Shown piece after piece: positions 33,964-43,998 of a stretch of DNA of 64,000 nucleotides. The notes under the pieces are model-generated. The model made no database searches and was not told the origin of the DNA. It worked only from the letters and a program-made list of their open reading frames with translations. The stretch comes from Panulirus ornatus. Lineage: Eukaryota > Arthropoda > Malacostraca > Decapoda > Palinuridae. Every line of letters starts with the position of its first letter. The first letter of the stretch is position 1. The stretch covers positions 44,112,735-44,176,734 of the forward strand of contig NC_092230.1 of NCBI RefSeq assembly GCF_036320965.1, read 5' to 3'. The position numbers were made by a program, and so were the translations under genes.

Positions 33964-35730
33964 CTAGACTGACAAGAACTTTACAAGTTCATCATTAATA
34001 TCGTCCCCATCTGTCTCCACGTCATTGTTTTCAGCATGTTTATTGAGTTGCTGCTGACTGAGTTGCTGACTGAGTTGGACAAAATGTTTCTCATTCTGCT
34101 CTCGAGTCTTCTGGTTCTCTAGTGTCTGGGACTTCTCCAACTCCTGGAAACGGGTGTCCATAATTTGCCCTATTGTAACAATATGGCCACGAAGTTCCTC
34201 GTTCGTCTGTCGGAGGTTCTGGTTCTCTTTTAGAAGGGCCTCATGCTTCTGACGGAGGGACTCCTCCAACTCCTGGAAACGGGTCTCCATATTTTGCCCT
34301 ATTGTGACAATATGGCCACGACGTTCCTCGTTCGTCTGTCGGAGGTTCTCGTTCTCATTTAGAAGGGCCTCATGCTTCTGACGGTGGGACTTCTCCAACT
34401 CCTGGAAACGGGTCTCCATATTTTGCTCTATTGTGACAACATGGCCACGAAGTTCCTCGTTCGTCTGTCGGAGGTTCTCGTTCTCTTTTAGAAGGGCCTC
34501 ATGCTTCTGACGGAAGAACTCCTCCAACTCCTGGAAACGGGTCTCCATATTTTGCCCTATTGTAACAATATGGCCACGAAGTTCCTCGTTCGTCTGTCGG
34601 AGGTTCTCGTTCTCTTTTAGAAGGGCCTCATGCTTCTGACGGTGGGACTTCTCCAACTCCTGGAAACGGGTCTCCATATTTTGCCCTATTGTAACAATAT
34701 GGCCACGAAGTTCCTCGTTCGTCTGTCGGAGGTTCTCGTTCTCTTTTAGAAGGGCCTCATGCTTCTGAAGGAAGGACTTCTCCATTTCCTCACGGCAGTT
34801 TTCAAAGCTCTGATGAAAGAAACTCTCTAACTCCTTCATTTTCCTGTCGTGCTCCATGTCCCTCTCGTAAACATGTTTGCGAAGTTCCTCGAGCTCTTGA
34901 CGTAAGGAGCTCTGCGGATCTTGTATTTCTCCTGAAGACTGAGGAGGTACTGGACGCTCGTCTGGCTCATGGCCCTGAGGAGGTACTGGACACTCGTCTG
35001 GCTCATGGCCCTGAGGAGGTACTGGACACTCGTCTGGCTCATGGCCCTGAGGAGGTACTGGACACTCGTCTGGCTCATGGCCCTGAGGAGGTACTGGACA
35101 CTCGTCTGGCTCATGGCCCTGAGGTACTGGACGCTCGTCTGGCTCATGGCCCTGAGTAGGTACTGGACGCTCGTCTGGCTCATGGGTTGGATTACTCTCA
35201 GTGAATGTGGGCATGTCGGGGGAGTAACCCATGAGATAGTCGATGGTTTTTCTCATATTTTCATCATATTGTTCGACAACTTGAGAATCGGAGTTGGGGT
35301 GAAGGGCTTTCCTCAAAACTGCACGACGTTCGGCCGATTCCTTGGCTTCCTTGTCTTCCCTCCGCCACTTGTCTCTCCTTGCCTTATCCCGTTGCAGTCT
35401 CTTTAGCTTCTTTTGCTCCTTCCATTCGGCTTCTTTTCTCCTCATCTCCTCCACTTTGCGGAGGTGACGTTTCTCGCGCCGATCTCGCCGGTGTTCCCTG
35501 GCGAAGTGGATTTTCATATACTTTCTCAACATCATTCCCTTCTCCACGCCCTTCTCAGACACGGAGGTTGTGTTGGAAGCGTCCTGCCCCACGTCAGTTT
35601 GACGATTGCGGGTGACGAGAGCTAAGACCTCTGGCGGCCAGTCCGAAAAGTCCTCCACCTCCCCGCGCGTTACACACACGAAGCCCACCGCTAGAATAGC
35701 AAGTGTTATAAGTGTGACTAATTTCATCAT
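33964..35730 (-). CDS. Secreted coiled-coil repeat protein, copy 1 (588 aa)
   Basis: I do not recognise this family. Residues 1-23 are a signal peptide (MMKLVTLITLAILAVGFVCV). An N-glycosylation sequon NTT follows at 53. Residues 60-142 are very rich in K, R and E and predicted helical. Residues 183-265 hold seven 12-residue repeats HEPDERPVPPQG; four have C in place of R and one lacks a P. Residues about 285-555 are coiled coil with five 43-residue repeats (QKHEALLKENENLRQTNEEL...), then QLSQQLSQQQL and an acidic tail DGDDINDELVKFLSV. Single exon; the first ATG of the tandem ATGATG is taken. Head-to-head with copy 2 across 2.8 kb. The poly(A)-like signal downstream is AATGAA. A secretory or extracellular structural role is inference. 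Confidence 0.85.
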   Translation of the reverse strand: MMKLVTLITLAILAVGFVCVTRGEVEDFSDWPPEVLALVTRNRQTDVGQDASNTTSVSEKGVEKGMMLRKYMKIHFAREHRRDRREKRHLRKVEEMRRKEAEWKEQKKLKRLQRDKARRDKWRREDKEAKESAERRAVLRKALHPNSDSQVVEQYDENMRKTIDYLMGYSPDMPTFTESNPTHEPDERPVPTQGHEPDERPVPQGHEPDECPVPPQGHEPDECPVPPQGHEPDECPVPPQGHEPDECPVPPQGHEPDERPVPPQSSGEIQDPQSSLRQELEELRKHVYERDMEHDRKMKELESFFHQSFENCREEMEKSFLQKHEALLKENENLRQTNEELRGHIVTIGQNMETRFQELEKSHRQKHEALLKENENLRQTNEELRGHIVTIGQNMETRFQELEEFFRQKHEALLKENENLRQTNEELRGHVVTIEQNMETRFQELEKSHRQKHEALLNENENLRQTNEERRGHIVTIGQNMETRFQELEESLRQKHEALLKENQNLRQTNEELRGHIVTIGQIMDTRFQELEKSQTLENQKTREQNEKHFVQLSQQLSQQQLNKHAENNDVETDGDDINDELVKFLSV

Positions 35731-36150
35731 TGAGAGTTTTGTTATTTAAACGATGTGGGCGAAAGTCAGTGGATGGGTCAGAGAGCGATGTAGAAAAGGC
35801 GTGGTCTCTGGAATGTCTGTGGAGTAAGGTGTCGTAAAGATGTTAGTGAAGATGTTCGTCGTCGAAGGCTGGGTGGGAGATGACAGGTTGCAGGGAAGAC
35901 TGGCTGTAGAGAGGTTGTTGAGGTTGTGGGCAGTAGACAGGAGGTAGGGCAGTGCTCCGGGGAATTAGGGAGTAAGTGGGGAATCGAGAGTTAGCTGGGG
36001 AGTAGATGCAAGCTTAATTAAACCTAAGTTAACCGCACCCTCGAGAGGCTCATCTTCACTATAACATCGAATGTCATCTTCACTATTCATGAGGCAAACG
36101 AATCTTCGCCTTACCTTACTTAGGCAAACCCATCTTCACTAGTCCCTCAA
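35731..36150 (-). promoter_or_regulatory. Conserved 5' flank/leader of copy 1
   Basis: About 300 bp pyrimidine-rich, G-poor sequence on the gene strand, conserved in front of all six genes (ctccccagctaactctcgattcc... to ...ctgacccaac). It includes CATCTTCACTA, the complement of the minisatellite core word. A TTTAAATAAC box lies about 15 nt before the ATG, where copies 2, 3, 5 and 6 have TTTATAAAT or TCTTATAAAT. Confidence 0.55.
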
Positions 36151-38165
36151 AAGACGCATCTTCACTATAGGGTGTAAACACACTAGATGGGGGGTTATGA
36201 GGAGGTGTTATGATGATGGGATGGAGGTTATGCGAGATGGGCTATGATGGTGGGGAAGATGAGTTATGGTGGAGGGGAGAAGTTTATGAGGGATGGGCTA
36301 AGGTGGTGTGGAGGGGCGCTATGGCTATGGAGAGAGAGGGATATGAGGCATGGGTTACGGTTGGGAGATGAGGATTATGAGGGATGGGTTATGGTGTTGG
36401 GGAGAGGGCCATAACCTTACTTAGGCAAACACATCTTCACTAGTCCTCCAAAAGACGTATGTTCACTACTGGGTGTAAACACACTAGATGGGTGGTTATG
36501 AGGAGGTGCTATGATGATGGAAGAGGGTTATGAGAGATGGGTTATGGTGGTGGGAAGAGGGCCATAACCTTACTTAGGCAAACACATCTTCACTAGTCCC
36601 TCAAAAGATGCATCTTCACTATTGGGTTAAACACACTAGATGGGTGGTTATGAGATGTTATGATGATGGGATGGACGTTATGAGGGATGGGCTATGATGG
36701 TGGGGAAGATGGGTTATGGTGTTGGGGAGAGGGCAATAACGTTACTTAGGCAAACACATCTTCACTAGTCCTTCAAAAGACGTATCTTCACTATTGGTTG
36801 TAAACACAGTAGATGGATGGTTATGAGGAGATGTTATGATGATGGGAAGAAGGTTATGAGAGATGGGCTATGATTGTGGGGAAGATGAACTATGGTGGAG
36901 GGGAGAAGTTTATGAAGGATGGGCTAAGGTGGTGTGGTGGGGAGATTATGAGGGATGGGCTATGGTGGAGGGGAGGGTGGGTTAGAGTGGTGGTGGGAGG
37001 ATTATGTAGGATGGGTGATGGATACGGGGAGAGGGTTATGATTGATGGGTTATGGTGGTGAGGAGATTATGAGGGATGATTGGTTATAGTGGTGGTGGGG
37101 AGAGTATAATCATAACACCTCCTCATAAACACTTATCTAGTGCGTTTACACCCAATAGTGAAGATGCGTCTTTTGAGGGATTAGTGAAGATGTGTTTGCC
37201 TAAGTAAGGTCATGGCCCTCTCCCCACCACCATAACCCATCTCTCATAACCTTCTTCCCATCATCATAACATTTCCTCATAACCATCCATCTAGTGTGTT
37301 TACACCCAATAGTGAAGATACGTCTTTTGAAGAAGTGAAGGTGTGTTTGCCTAAGTAAGGTTATGGCCCTCACCCCATCACCATAACTCATCTTCCCTAC
37401 CATCATAGCCCATCCCTTATAACCTCCATCCCATCATCATAACACCTCATAACTACCCATCTAGTGTGCTTACACCCAATAGTGAAGATACGTCTTTTGA
37501 AGAAGTAGTGAAGATGTGTTTGCCTGAGTAACGTTATTGCCCTCTCCCCAACACCATAACCCATCCTACCCACCATCATAGCCCATCCCTCATAACGTCC
37601 ATCCCATCATCATAACACCTCATAACCACCCATCTAGTGTGTTTACACCCAATAGTGAAGATGCGTCTTTTGAGGGACTAGTGAAGATGTGTTTGCCTAA
37701 GTAAGGTTATTGCCCTCTCCCCAACACCATAACCCATCTTCCCCACCATCATAGCCCATCCCTCATAACGTCCATCCCATCATCATAACACCTCATAACC
37801 ACCCAACTTGAGTGTTTACACCTTATAGTGAAGATGCGTCTTTTGAGGGACTAGTGAAGATGTGTTTGCCTAAGTAAGGCCCTCTCCTCAACACCATAAC
37901 CCATCCCTCATAATCCTCATCTCCCAACCGAAACCCATGCCTCATATCCCTCTCTCTCCATAACCATAACCCATCCTCCCCAATACCTTAGCACATCCTT
38001 CATAACCCTCTCCCCACCACCATAACTCATCTTCCCCACCATCGTAGCCCATCCCTCATCACCTTCCCATCATCATAACACCTCATAACCACCCATCTAG
38101 TGTGCTTACACCCTATAGTGAAGATGCGTCTTTTGAGGGACTAGTGAAGATGTGTTTGCCTAAGT
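36150..38165. repeat. Central inverted minisatellite array between copies 1 and 2
   Basis: Units of about 172 bp (periods 170, 173 and 173 measured between tacaccc words at 37301, 37471, 37644 and 37817), with longer variants of about 290 bp. Each unit carries two TAGTGAAGATG words 26 bp apart and a 'ccctctccccaccaccataacccat' tract. Orientation flips near 37,100, making the array the centre of a 10-kb palindrome. Confidence 0.9.
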
Positions 38166-38169
38166 AAGG

Positions 38170-38553
38170 TGAGGCGAAGATTCGTTTGCCTCATGAATAG
38201 TGAAGATGAGATTCGACGTTATAGTGAAGATGAGTTTCTCGAGGGTGTGGTTAACTTAGGTTTAATTAAGTTTGCATCTACTCCCCAGCTAACTCTCGAT
38301 TCCCCACTTACTCCCTAATTCCCCGGAGCACTGCCCTACCTCCTGTCTACTGCCCACAACCTCAACAACCTCTCTACTGCCAGTCTTCCCTGCAACCTGT
38401 CATCTCCCACCCAGCCTTCGACGACGAACATCTTCACTAACATCTTTACGACACCTTACTCCACAGACATTCCAGAGACCACGCCTTTTCTACATCGCTT
38501 TCTGACCCAACAACTGATTTTTCGCCCCCATCTTTTATAAATTAAAACTGTCA
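38170..38553 (+). promoter_or_regulatory. Conserved 5' flank/leader of copy 2
   Basis: Mirror of the copy 1 flank. Two TAGTGAAGATG words (38,198 and 38,222 region, 24 bp apart) are followed by the pyrimidine-rich leader with CATCTTCACTA near 38,428. A TTTATAAAT box starts 22 nt before the ATG. Confidence 0.55.
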
Positions 38554-40170
38554 ATGATGAAATTAGTCACACTTATAACACTTGCTATTCTAGCGGTGGG
38601 CTTCGTGTGTGTAACGCGCGGGGAGGTGGAGGACTTTTCGGACTGGCCGCCAGAGGTCTTCACTCCCGTCACCCGCAAACGTCCAACTGACGTGGGGCAG
38701 GACTCTTCCAGCACAACCTCCGTGTCTGAGAAGGGCGTGGAGAAGGGAATGATGTTGAGAAAGTATATGAAAATCCACTTCGCCAGGGAACACCGGCGAG
38801 ATCGGCGAGAGAAACGTCACCTCCGCAAAGTGGAGGAGATGAGGAGAAAAGAAGCCGAATGGAAGGAGCAAAAGAAGCTAAAGAGACTGCAACGGGATAA
38901 GGCAAGGAGAGACAAGTGGCGGAGGGAAGACAAGGAAGCCAAGGAATCGGCCGAACGTCGTGCAGTTTTGAGGAAAGCCCTTCACCCCAACTCCGATTCT
39001 CAAGTTGTCGAACAATATGATGAAAATATGAGAAAAACCATCGACTATCTCATGGGTTACTCCCCCGACATGCCCACATTCACTGAGAGTAATCCAACCC
39101 ATGAGCCAGACAAGCGTCCAGTACCTCCTCAGGGCCATGAGCCAGACGAGCGTCCAGTACCTCAGGGCCATGAGCCAGACGAGTGTCCAGTACCTACTCA
39201 GGGCCATGAGCCAGATGAGTGTCCAGTACCTCCTCAGGGCCATGAGCCAGACGAGTGTCCAGTACCTCCTCAGGGCCATGAGCCAGACGAGTGTCCAGTG
39301 CCTCCTCAGGGCCATGAGCCAGATGAGTGTCCAGTACCTCCTCAGGGCCATGAGCCAGACGAGTGTCCAGTACCTCCTCAGGGCCATGAGCCAGACGAGT
39401 GTCCAGTACCTCCTCAGGGCCATGGGCCAGACGAGCGACCAGTACCTCCTCAGTCTTCAGGAGAAATACAAGATCCGCAGAGCTCCTTACGTCAAGAGCT
39501 CGAGGAACTTCGCAAACATGTTTACGAGAGGGACATGGAGCACGACAGGAAAATGAAGGAGTTAGAGAGTTTCTTTCATCAGAGCTTTGAAAACTTCCGT
39601 GAGGAAATGGAGAAGTCCTTCCGTCAGAAGCATGAGGCCCTTCTAAAAGAGAACGAGAACCTCCGACAGACGAACGAGGAACTTCGTGGCCATATTGTCA
39701 CAATAGAGCAAAATATGGACACCCGTTTCCAGGAGTTGGAGAAGTCCCACCGTCAGAAGGATGAGGCCCTTCTAAAAGAGAACGAGAACCTCCGACAGAC
39801 GAACGAGGAACTTCGTGGCCATATTGTCACAATAGGGCAAAATATGGACACCCGTTTCCAGGAGTTGGAGGAGTCCCTCCGTCAGAAGCATGAGGCCCTT
39901 CTAAAAGAGAACCAGAACCTCCGACAGACGAACGAGGAACTTCGTGGCCATATTGTCACAATAGGGCAAATTATGGACACCCGTTTCCAGGAGTTGGAGA
40001 AGTCTCAGACATTAGAGAACCAGAAGACTCGAGAGCAGAATGAGAAACATTTTGTCCAACTCAGTCAGCAACTCAGTCAGCAGCAACTCAATAACCATGC
40101 TGAAAACAATGACGTAGACACAGATGGGGACGATATTAATGATGAACTTGTAAAGTTCTTGTCAGTCTAG
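38554..40170 (+). CDS. Secreted coiled-coil repeat protein, copy 2 (538 aa)
   Basis: Same type-I N terminus as copies 1, 4 and 5: signal peptide and residues 60-142 with FAREHRRDRREKRHLRKVEE. The sequon at 53 is lost (SSTT). The proline repeat region is the longest in the cluster, with ten units, seven of them HEPDECPVPxQG. The 43-residue coiled-coil repeat is present three times (KSFRQ, KSHRQ and ESLRQ starts) against five in copy 1. Tail and TAG are as in copy 1. It is followed by the 33-codon tail duplication and AATAAA at 40279-40284. Repeat-number changes are all in multiples of three, so the frame is intact. Confidence 0.85.
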   Translation: MMKLVTLITLAILAVGFVCVTRGEVEDFSDWPPEVFTPVTRKRPTDVGQDSSSTTSVSEKGVEKGMMLRKYMKIHFAREHRRDRREKRHLRKVEEMRRKEAEWKEQKKLKRLQRDKARRDKWRREDKEAKESAERRAVLRKALHPNSDSQVVEQYDENMRKTIDYLMGYSPDMPTFTESNPTHEPDKRPVPPQGHEPDERPVPQGHEPDECPVPTQGHEPDECPVPPQGHEPDECPVPPQGHEPDECPVPPQGHEPDECPVPPQGHEPDECPVPPQGHEPDECPVPPQGHGPDERPVPPQSSGEIQDPQSSLRQELEELRKHVYERDMEHDRKMKELESFFHQSFENFREEMEKSFRQKHEALLKENENLRQTNEELRGHIVTIEQNMDTRFQELEKSHRQKDEALLKENENLRQTNEELRGHIVTIGQNMDTRFQELEESLRQKHEALLKENQNLRQTNEELRGHIVTIGQIMDTRFQELEKSQTLENQKTREQNEKHFVQLSQQLSQQQLNNHAENNDVDTDGDDINDELVKFLSV

Positions 40171-40269
40171 GAGCCCCAGAGTCAGCAACTCCATAAACAT
40201 GCTGAAAATGATGACGTGGAGACAGATGGGGACGATATTGATGATGAACTTGTAAAGTTCTTGTCAGTC
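40171..40269 (+). other. In-frame duplicated C-terminal tail after the stop, copy 2
   Basis: Thirty-three open codons beginning EPQSQQLHKHAEN and ending DELVKFLSV before TGA 40270-40272. AATAAA follows 6 nt later. Confidence 0.8.
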
Positions 40270-40305
40270 TGATTCCCGAATAAATGGGCTTGGTGTGAGG
40301 CGGGG

Positions 40306-40620
40306 CAATCTCTGAGATTGTGACTAATTTCTAATCATATATTTCATTTTCTTATTCTAAAACAAAACCTCAAGCATCACGTAACTCTCATACTTCCAAC
40401 CTCCGCTACAATCTCTGAGATTGTGACTAATTTCTAATCATATATTTCATTTTCTTATTCTAAAACAAAACCTCAAGCATCACGTAACTCTCATACTTCC
40501 AACCCCCGCTACAATCTCTGAGATTGTGACTAATTTCTAATCATATATTACATTTTCTTATTCTAAAACAAAACCTCAAGCATCACGTAACTCTCATACT
40601 TCCAACCCCCGCTGCAATCT
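40306..40620 (+). repeat. 103-bp repeat, three tandem copies
   Basis: Unit starts at 40308, 40411 and 40514, exactly 103 bp apart. Each begins with the palindrome CAATCTCTGAGATTG and contains 'ctcatacttccaacc'. Confidence 0.92.
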
Positions 40621-40644
40621 CTGCAATCTCTCCTAGTTGGATTG

Positions 40645-40752
40645 GGAATCCGGATTCCGGATTATCATCAGCTGACTGTCAACGTCAACACCATGCCGAC
40701 AGCTTTCGAGAACCACACAGGGAAATTGCCATTCTTGTGACGAAAACGATTG
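40645..40752 (+). other. Duplicated RABL3-type leader exon, unit B
   Basis: Contains the palindrome GGAATCCGGATTCC (40645-40658), the 15-codon upstream frame at 40693-40740, and the donor GATTG|GTAAGC at 40752/40753. No RABL3 coding exon follows within this unit, so a transcript from here would be orphaned. Confidence 0.5.
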
Positions 40753-40989
40753 GTAAGCATAAATTTACTTATTTAGATCTTATATGATCTAAATTGTTAA
40801 TGGGGTTAAAGATGTCAGGGTAGTGACAAATGAAAAGCCTGGTGGTCCATTATTTGCCAAAAAATGAAGATAGATTGGAAAAGATTGATCAAGATTGGAA
40901 AAGATTGATCAAGGTAGGACAAGATTGGAAAAGATTGATCAAGGTAGGAAAAGATTGATCAGTTAACTAATATGTAGCATAGCACATAT

Positions 40990-41640
40990 GAAGATAGAAC
41001 ACATGACTGTCTCAATCAAGAAATTTTATTTCATCGTAGGAATGGATCTTTTTGTAGGTATCATTCTTTTTCCTGTTAAAGGTCTGGATTTTACTGGTTT
41101 GAAGATCATTCTATTAATTTTGATATTTTCTGTCAAAGTCTTGTTGTCTCAAAGCGTTGCTCCTCTACTCCTGTGATATTTTACCTTTTAGATCTCTTAA
41201 CTTTTAATTCATTCTTGAAAAACAAACGACCAATGTCCTTTTCGTGGTATGATGACCAAGTTTATTATGCACAGCATTCAAGATGTTTTGTATAATATCC
41301 CACATCCTTTTATGTCTTTTTGGCTGAAATAAATCCTCATAGATCTCATAACACTGTTTTCTAAGCATCTCTATTACATGCTTTTTATTTTCATGTCATT
41401 GCTTATCATCCTCTCCAAACTCATCCAGGATTCTTTGGTTACCTCCATCAGTCATCATGTATTTGCATTTCTCATTTTCTCACAACCAGCTGCTTAATTT
41501 GTCATAGTCTTCCTGTAACACTGTAAGTATACTGTATTATCTTTACAGTTTTTCAAGATATTTCAGAATTTAGTGTCATCTGCAAACATTTTCACAGGAC
41601 ATTTTACTGTTTCACTTATGTCATCTACATATATTAGGAA
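40990..41640 (-). pseudogene. CR1-like relic, unit B
   Basis: Inverted copy of the relic at 32,560-33,300, with the same decayed FADDTKF end at about 41,570-41,600. Confidence 0.6.
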
Positions 41641-42352
41641 GAAAGTGTTTGAATCTGGATGGTATGCAAAGTATGCAAGAGTAATGGAAAGTGATTTGGT
41701 GAAGAGAAAAGAGGAAGTGAAAACCTTGCGTAAGATGAAATGTGGCAAGGAGGCTGGAGTGGATAGTATTGCAGTTGAATTGATTAAGAAAAGGGGTAAC
41801 TGTGTTATTGATTGGTTGGTTAGGATTTTCAGTATGTGTATGGATCATGTTTAGGTGCCTAAAGATTGGCAGAATACATGCATAGTTTCACTGTATATAA
41901 AGGTTAGTGTTGAAACTACAAAGGTACAAGTTTTTTGAGTGTGTCTGGTAAATTTTATGGGAGGTTACTGATTGAGAAGGTGAAGGCATGTACGGAGCAT
42001 CAGACTAGGGAGGAGCAGTGTGGTTTCAGAAGTGGCAGAGGATGTGTGGATCAGGTGTTTGCCCGAGGAACACGTGTGAGAATGATTAGAGAAACAGATG
42101 GATATGGCATGTATGGATCTGGAGAAAGCATATGATAGGATTGGTAGAGATGCCTTGTGGAAGGTCTTAAGGATATACAGTGTGGGAGGAAAGCTGCTAG
42201 GGGCAGAGAATTTTTTATCAGTGTAAGGCATTTTGACAAGTAAGAGGAGAGGAGATTGTATTGTTCCAAGAATGGTTAGTCAGCAGCAGAGGTGTGTAAT
42301 GTCAACATGGTTGTCCAGTTTGTGTATGGATGGGATGGTGGGGGAAGTATCC
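41640..42352 (+). pseudogene. RTE-like relic, unit B
   Basis: Sense pieces ESDLVKRKEEVKTLRKMKC, MKCGKEAGVDSIAVELIKK and CGFRSGRGCVDQVFA, with breaks. Homologous to 31,868-32,545. Confidence 0.8.
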
Positions 42353-42399
42353 CTGCTTTATCTGTCTGTGGGAGAGTAGGGCTAAGGATACACTACATA

Positions 42400-42660
42400 T
42401 CCCTGCTTTTTCTGCCTCTGGAATAGTATAGCTAAGGAAAACATTGTGTTTGGAGAAAAGAATGTAATGGCAAACCCTTCGGTTGATAGAGATAAGGTTA
42501 TTTTACCACCACTGCGCATCAAACTAAGTTTAACGAAACAGTTTGTAAAGGCTTTAAACCAAGAAGGGGGCTCAGGGAGAAGCTGAAGGCAGATGTTTTT
42601 GGACGGGCCGCAAATCAGGGAACTCATGAAAGACCACATTTCCAAGATTCAGTAAAGAGT
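42400..42660 (+). pseudogene. Fragment of a multicopy arthropod ORF family
   Basis: Reads GEKNVMANPSVDRDKVILPP, then LRIKLSLTKQFVKALNQEG and later GPQIRELMKD. I recall this as a repeated ORF in many arthropod genomes, often beside transposons; its element class is uncertain. Truncated and frameshifted. Longer copies occur at 47,050-48,020 and 53,480-54,000 (minus). Confidence 0.55.
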
Positions 42661-42689
42661 GCTTGAGGCAGAGGCATTGTCTTCGTTCC

Positions 42690-43615
42690 CTCTGGTTCTT
42701 CCAATCATCATAATTTCTCATAACCATCCATCTAGTGTGTTTACATCCAATAGTGAAGATGCGTCTCTTTTGAGGGAATAGTGAAGATGTGTTTGCCCAA
42801 GTAAGGTTATGGCCCTCTCCCCAACACCATAACTCATCTTCCCCACCATTATAGTCTATCCCTCATAACCTACACCCCATCATCATAACACCTCCTCATA
42901 ACCACCCATCTCGTGTGTTTACATCCAATAGTGCAGATGCGTCTTTTTTGAGGGAACAGTGAAGATGTGTTTGCCTAAGTAAGATCATGGCCCTCTCCCC
43001 ACCACCATAACCCTTCTCTCATAACCTTCTTCCCATCATCATAACACCTTATAACCACCCATCTAGTGTGCTTACACCCAGTAGTGAAGATGCGTCTTTT
43101 TTGAGGGAATAGTGAAAATGTGTTTGCCTAAGTAAGATCATGGCCCTCTCCCCACCACCATAACCCATCCCTCATAATCCTCATCTCCCAACCACAACCC
43201 ATGCCTCATATCCCTCTCTCTCCATAACCATAACACATCCTCCCGAATACCTTACCACATCCTTCATAACCCTCTCCCCATCACCATAACTCATCCTCCC
43301 CACCATCATAGCCCGTCCCTCATCACCTCCTTCCCATCATCATAACACCTCCTCATAACTATCCATCTAGTGTGTTTACACCCAGTAGTGAAGATGCGTC
43401 TTTTGAAGGACTAGTGAAGATGTGTTTGCCTAAGTAAGGTTATGGCCCTCTCCCCACCACCATAACTCATCTTCCCCACCATCATAGTCCATCCCTCATA
43501 ACCTACACCCCATCATCATAACACCTCCTCATAACCACCGATCTTGTGTGTTTACACCCTATAGTGAAGATGCGTCTTTTGAGGGACTAGTGAAGATGTG
43601 TTTGCCTAAATAAGG
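42690..43615 (+). repeat. ~172-bp minisatellite array upstream of copy 3
   Basis: Same unit as 36,150-38,165, oriented toward copy 3, with paired TAGTGAAGATG words and one ~290-bp long variant. It begins abruptly after the TE fragment at about 42,690. Confidence 0.9.
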
Positions 43616-43998
43616 TGAGGCGAAAATTCGTTTGCCTCATGAATAGTGAAGATGAGATTCGACGTTATAGTGAAGATGAATTTCTCGAGGGTGTGGTTAA
43701 CTTAGGTTTAATTAAGCTTGCATCTACTCCCCAGCTAACTCTCGATTCCCCACTTACTCCCTAATTCCCCGGAGCACTGCCCTACCTCCTGTCTACTGCC
43801 CACAACCTCAACAACCTCTCTACAGCCAGTCTTCCCTGCAACCTGTCATCTCCCACCCAGCCTTCGACGACGGACATCTTCACTAACATCTTTACGACAC
43901 CTTACTCCACAGACATTCCAGAGACCACGCCTTTTCTACATCGCTTTCTGACCCAACCACTGACTTTCGCCCCCATCTTTTATAAATCAAAACTGTCG
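43616..43998 (+). promoter_or_regulatory. Conserved 5' flank/leader of copy 3
   Basis: Same elements as copy 2. The frame in register with the ATG is open upstream from about 43,765 but has no ATG. Copy 2 has a TGA in this stretch, so the leader is not part of the protein. Confidence 0.55.

Noticed and set aside
34836..35406. Repeat ORFs MSQTSVQYLLRA... and MALRRYWTLVWL... over the coiled-coil genes
   Set aside because: Shadow frames of the 36-bp coding repeat, present in all six copies in proportion to repeat number. No start context or flanking conservation of their own.
33964..35730. Resemblance of the 43-aa repeats to bacterial surface M-like proteins or myosin-type coils
   Set aside because: Any heptad-rich E/K/L/Q repeat looks similar. 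The gene lies in intron-bearing animal DNA and has no LPXTG-type anchor.
36150..38165. CRISPR-like array from the regular repeats
   Set aside because: Units are contiguous 172-bp minisatellite repeats with no unique spacers, in eukaryotic DNA.
31868..42352. Palindrome as an assembly artefact
   Set aside because: Arms differ in repeat counts, stop-flanking bases and many substitutions. I consider it real, though long reads are needed to be certain.
43765..43998. N-terminal extension of copy 3 through the open leader
   Set aside because: In frame and open for 78 codons but without an ATG. Copy 2 has a TGA and copy 6 a deletion in the same stretch, and the signal peptide starts at the ATGATG.
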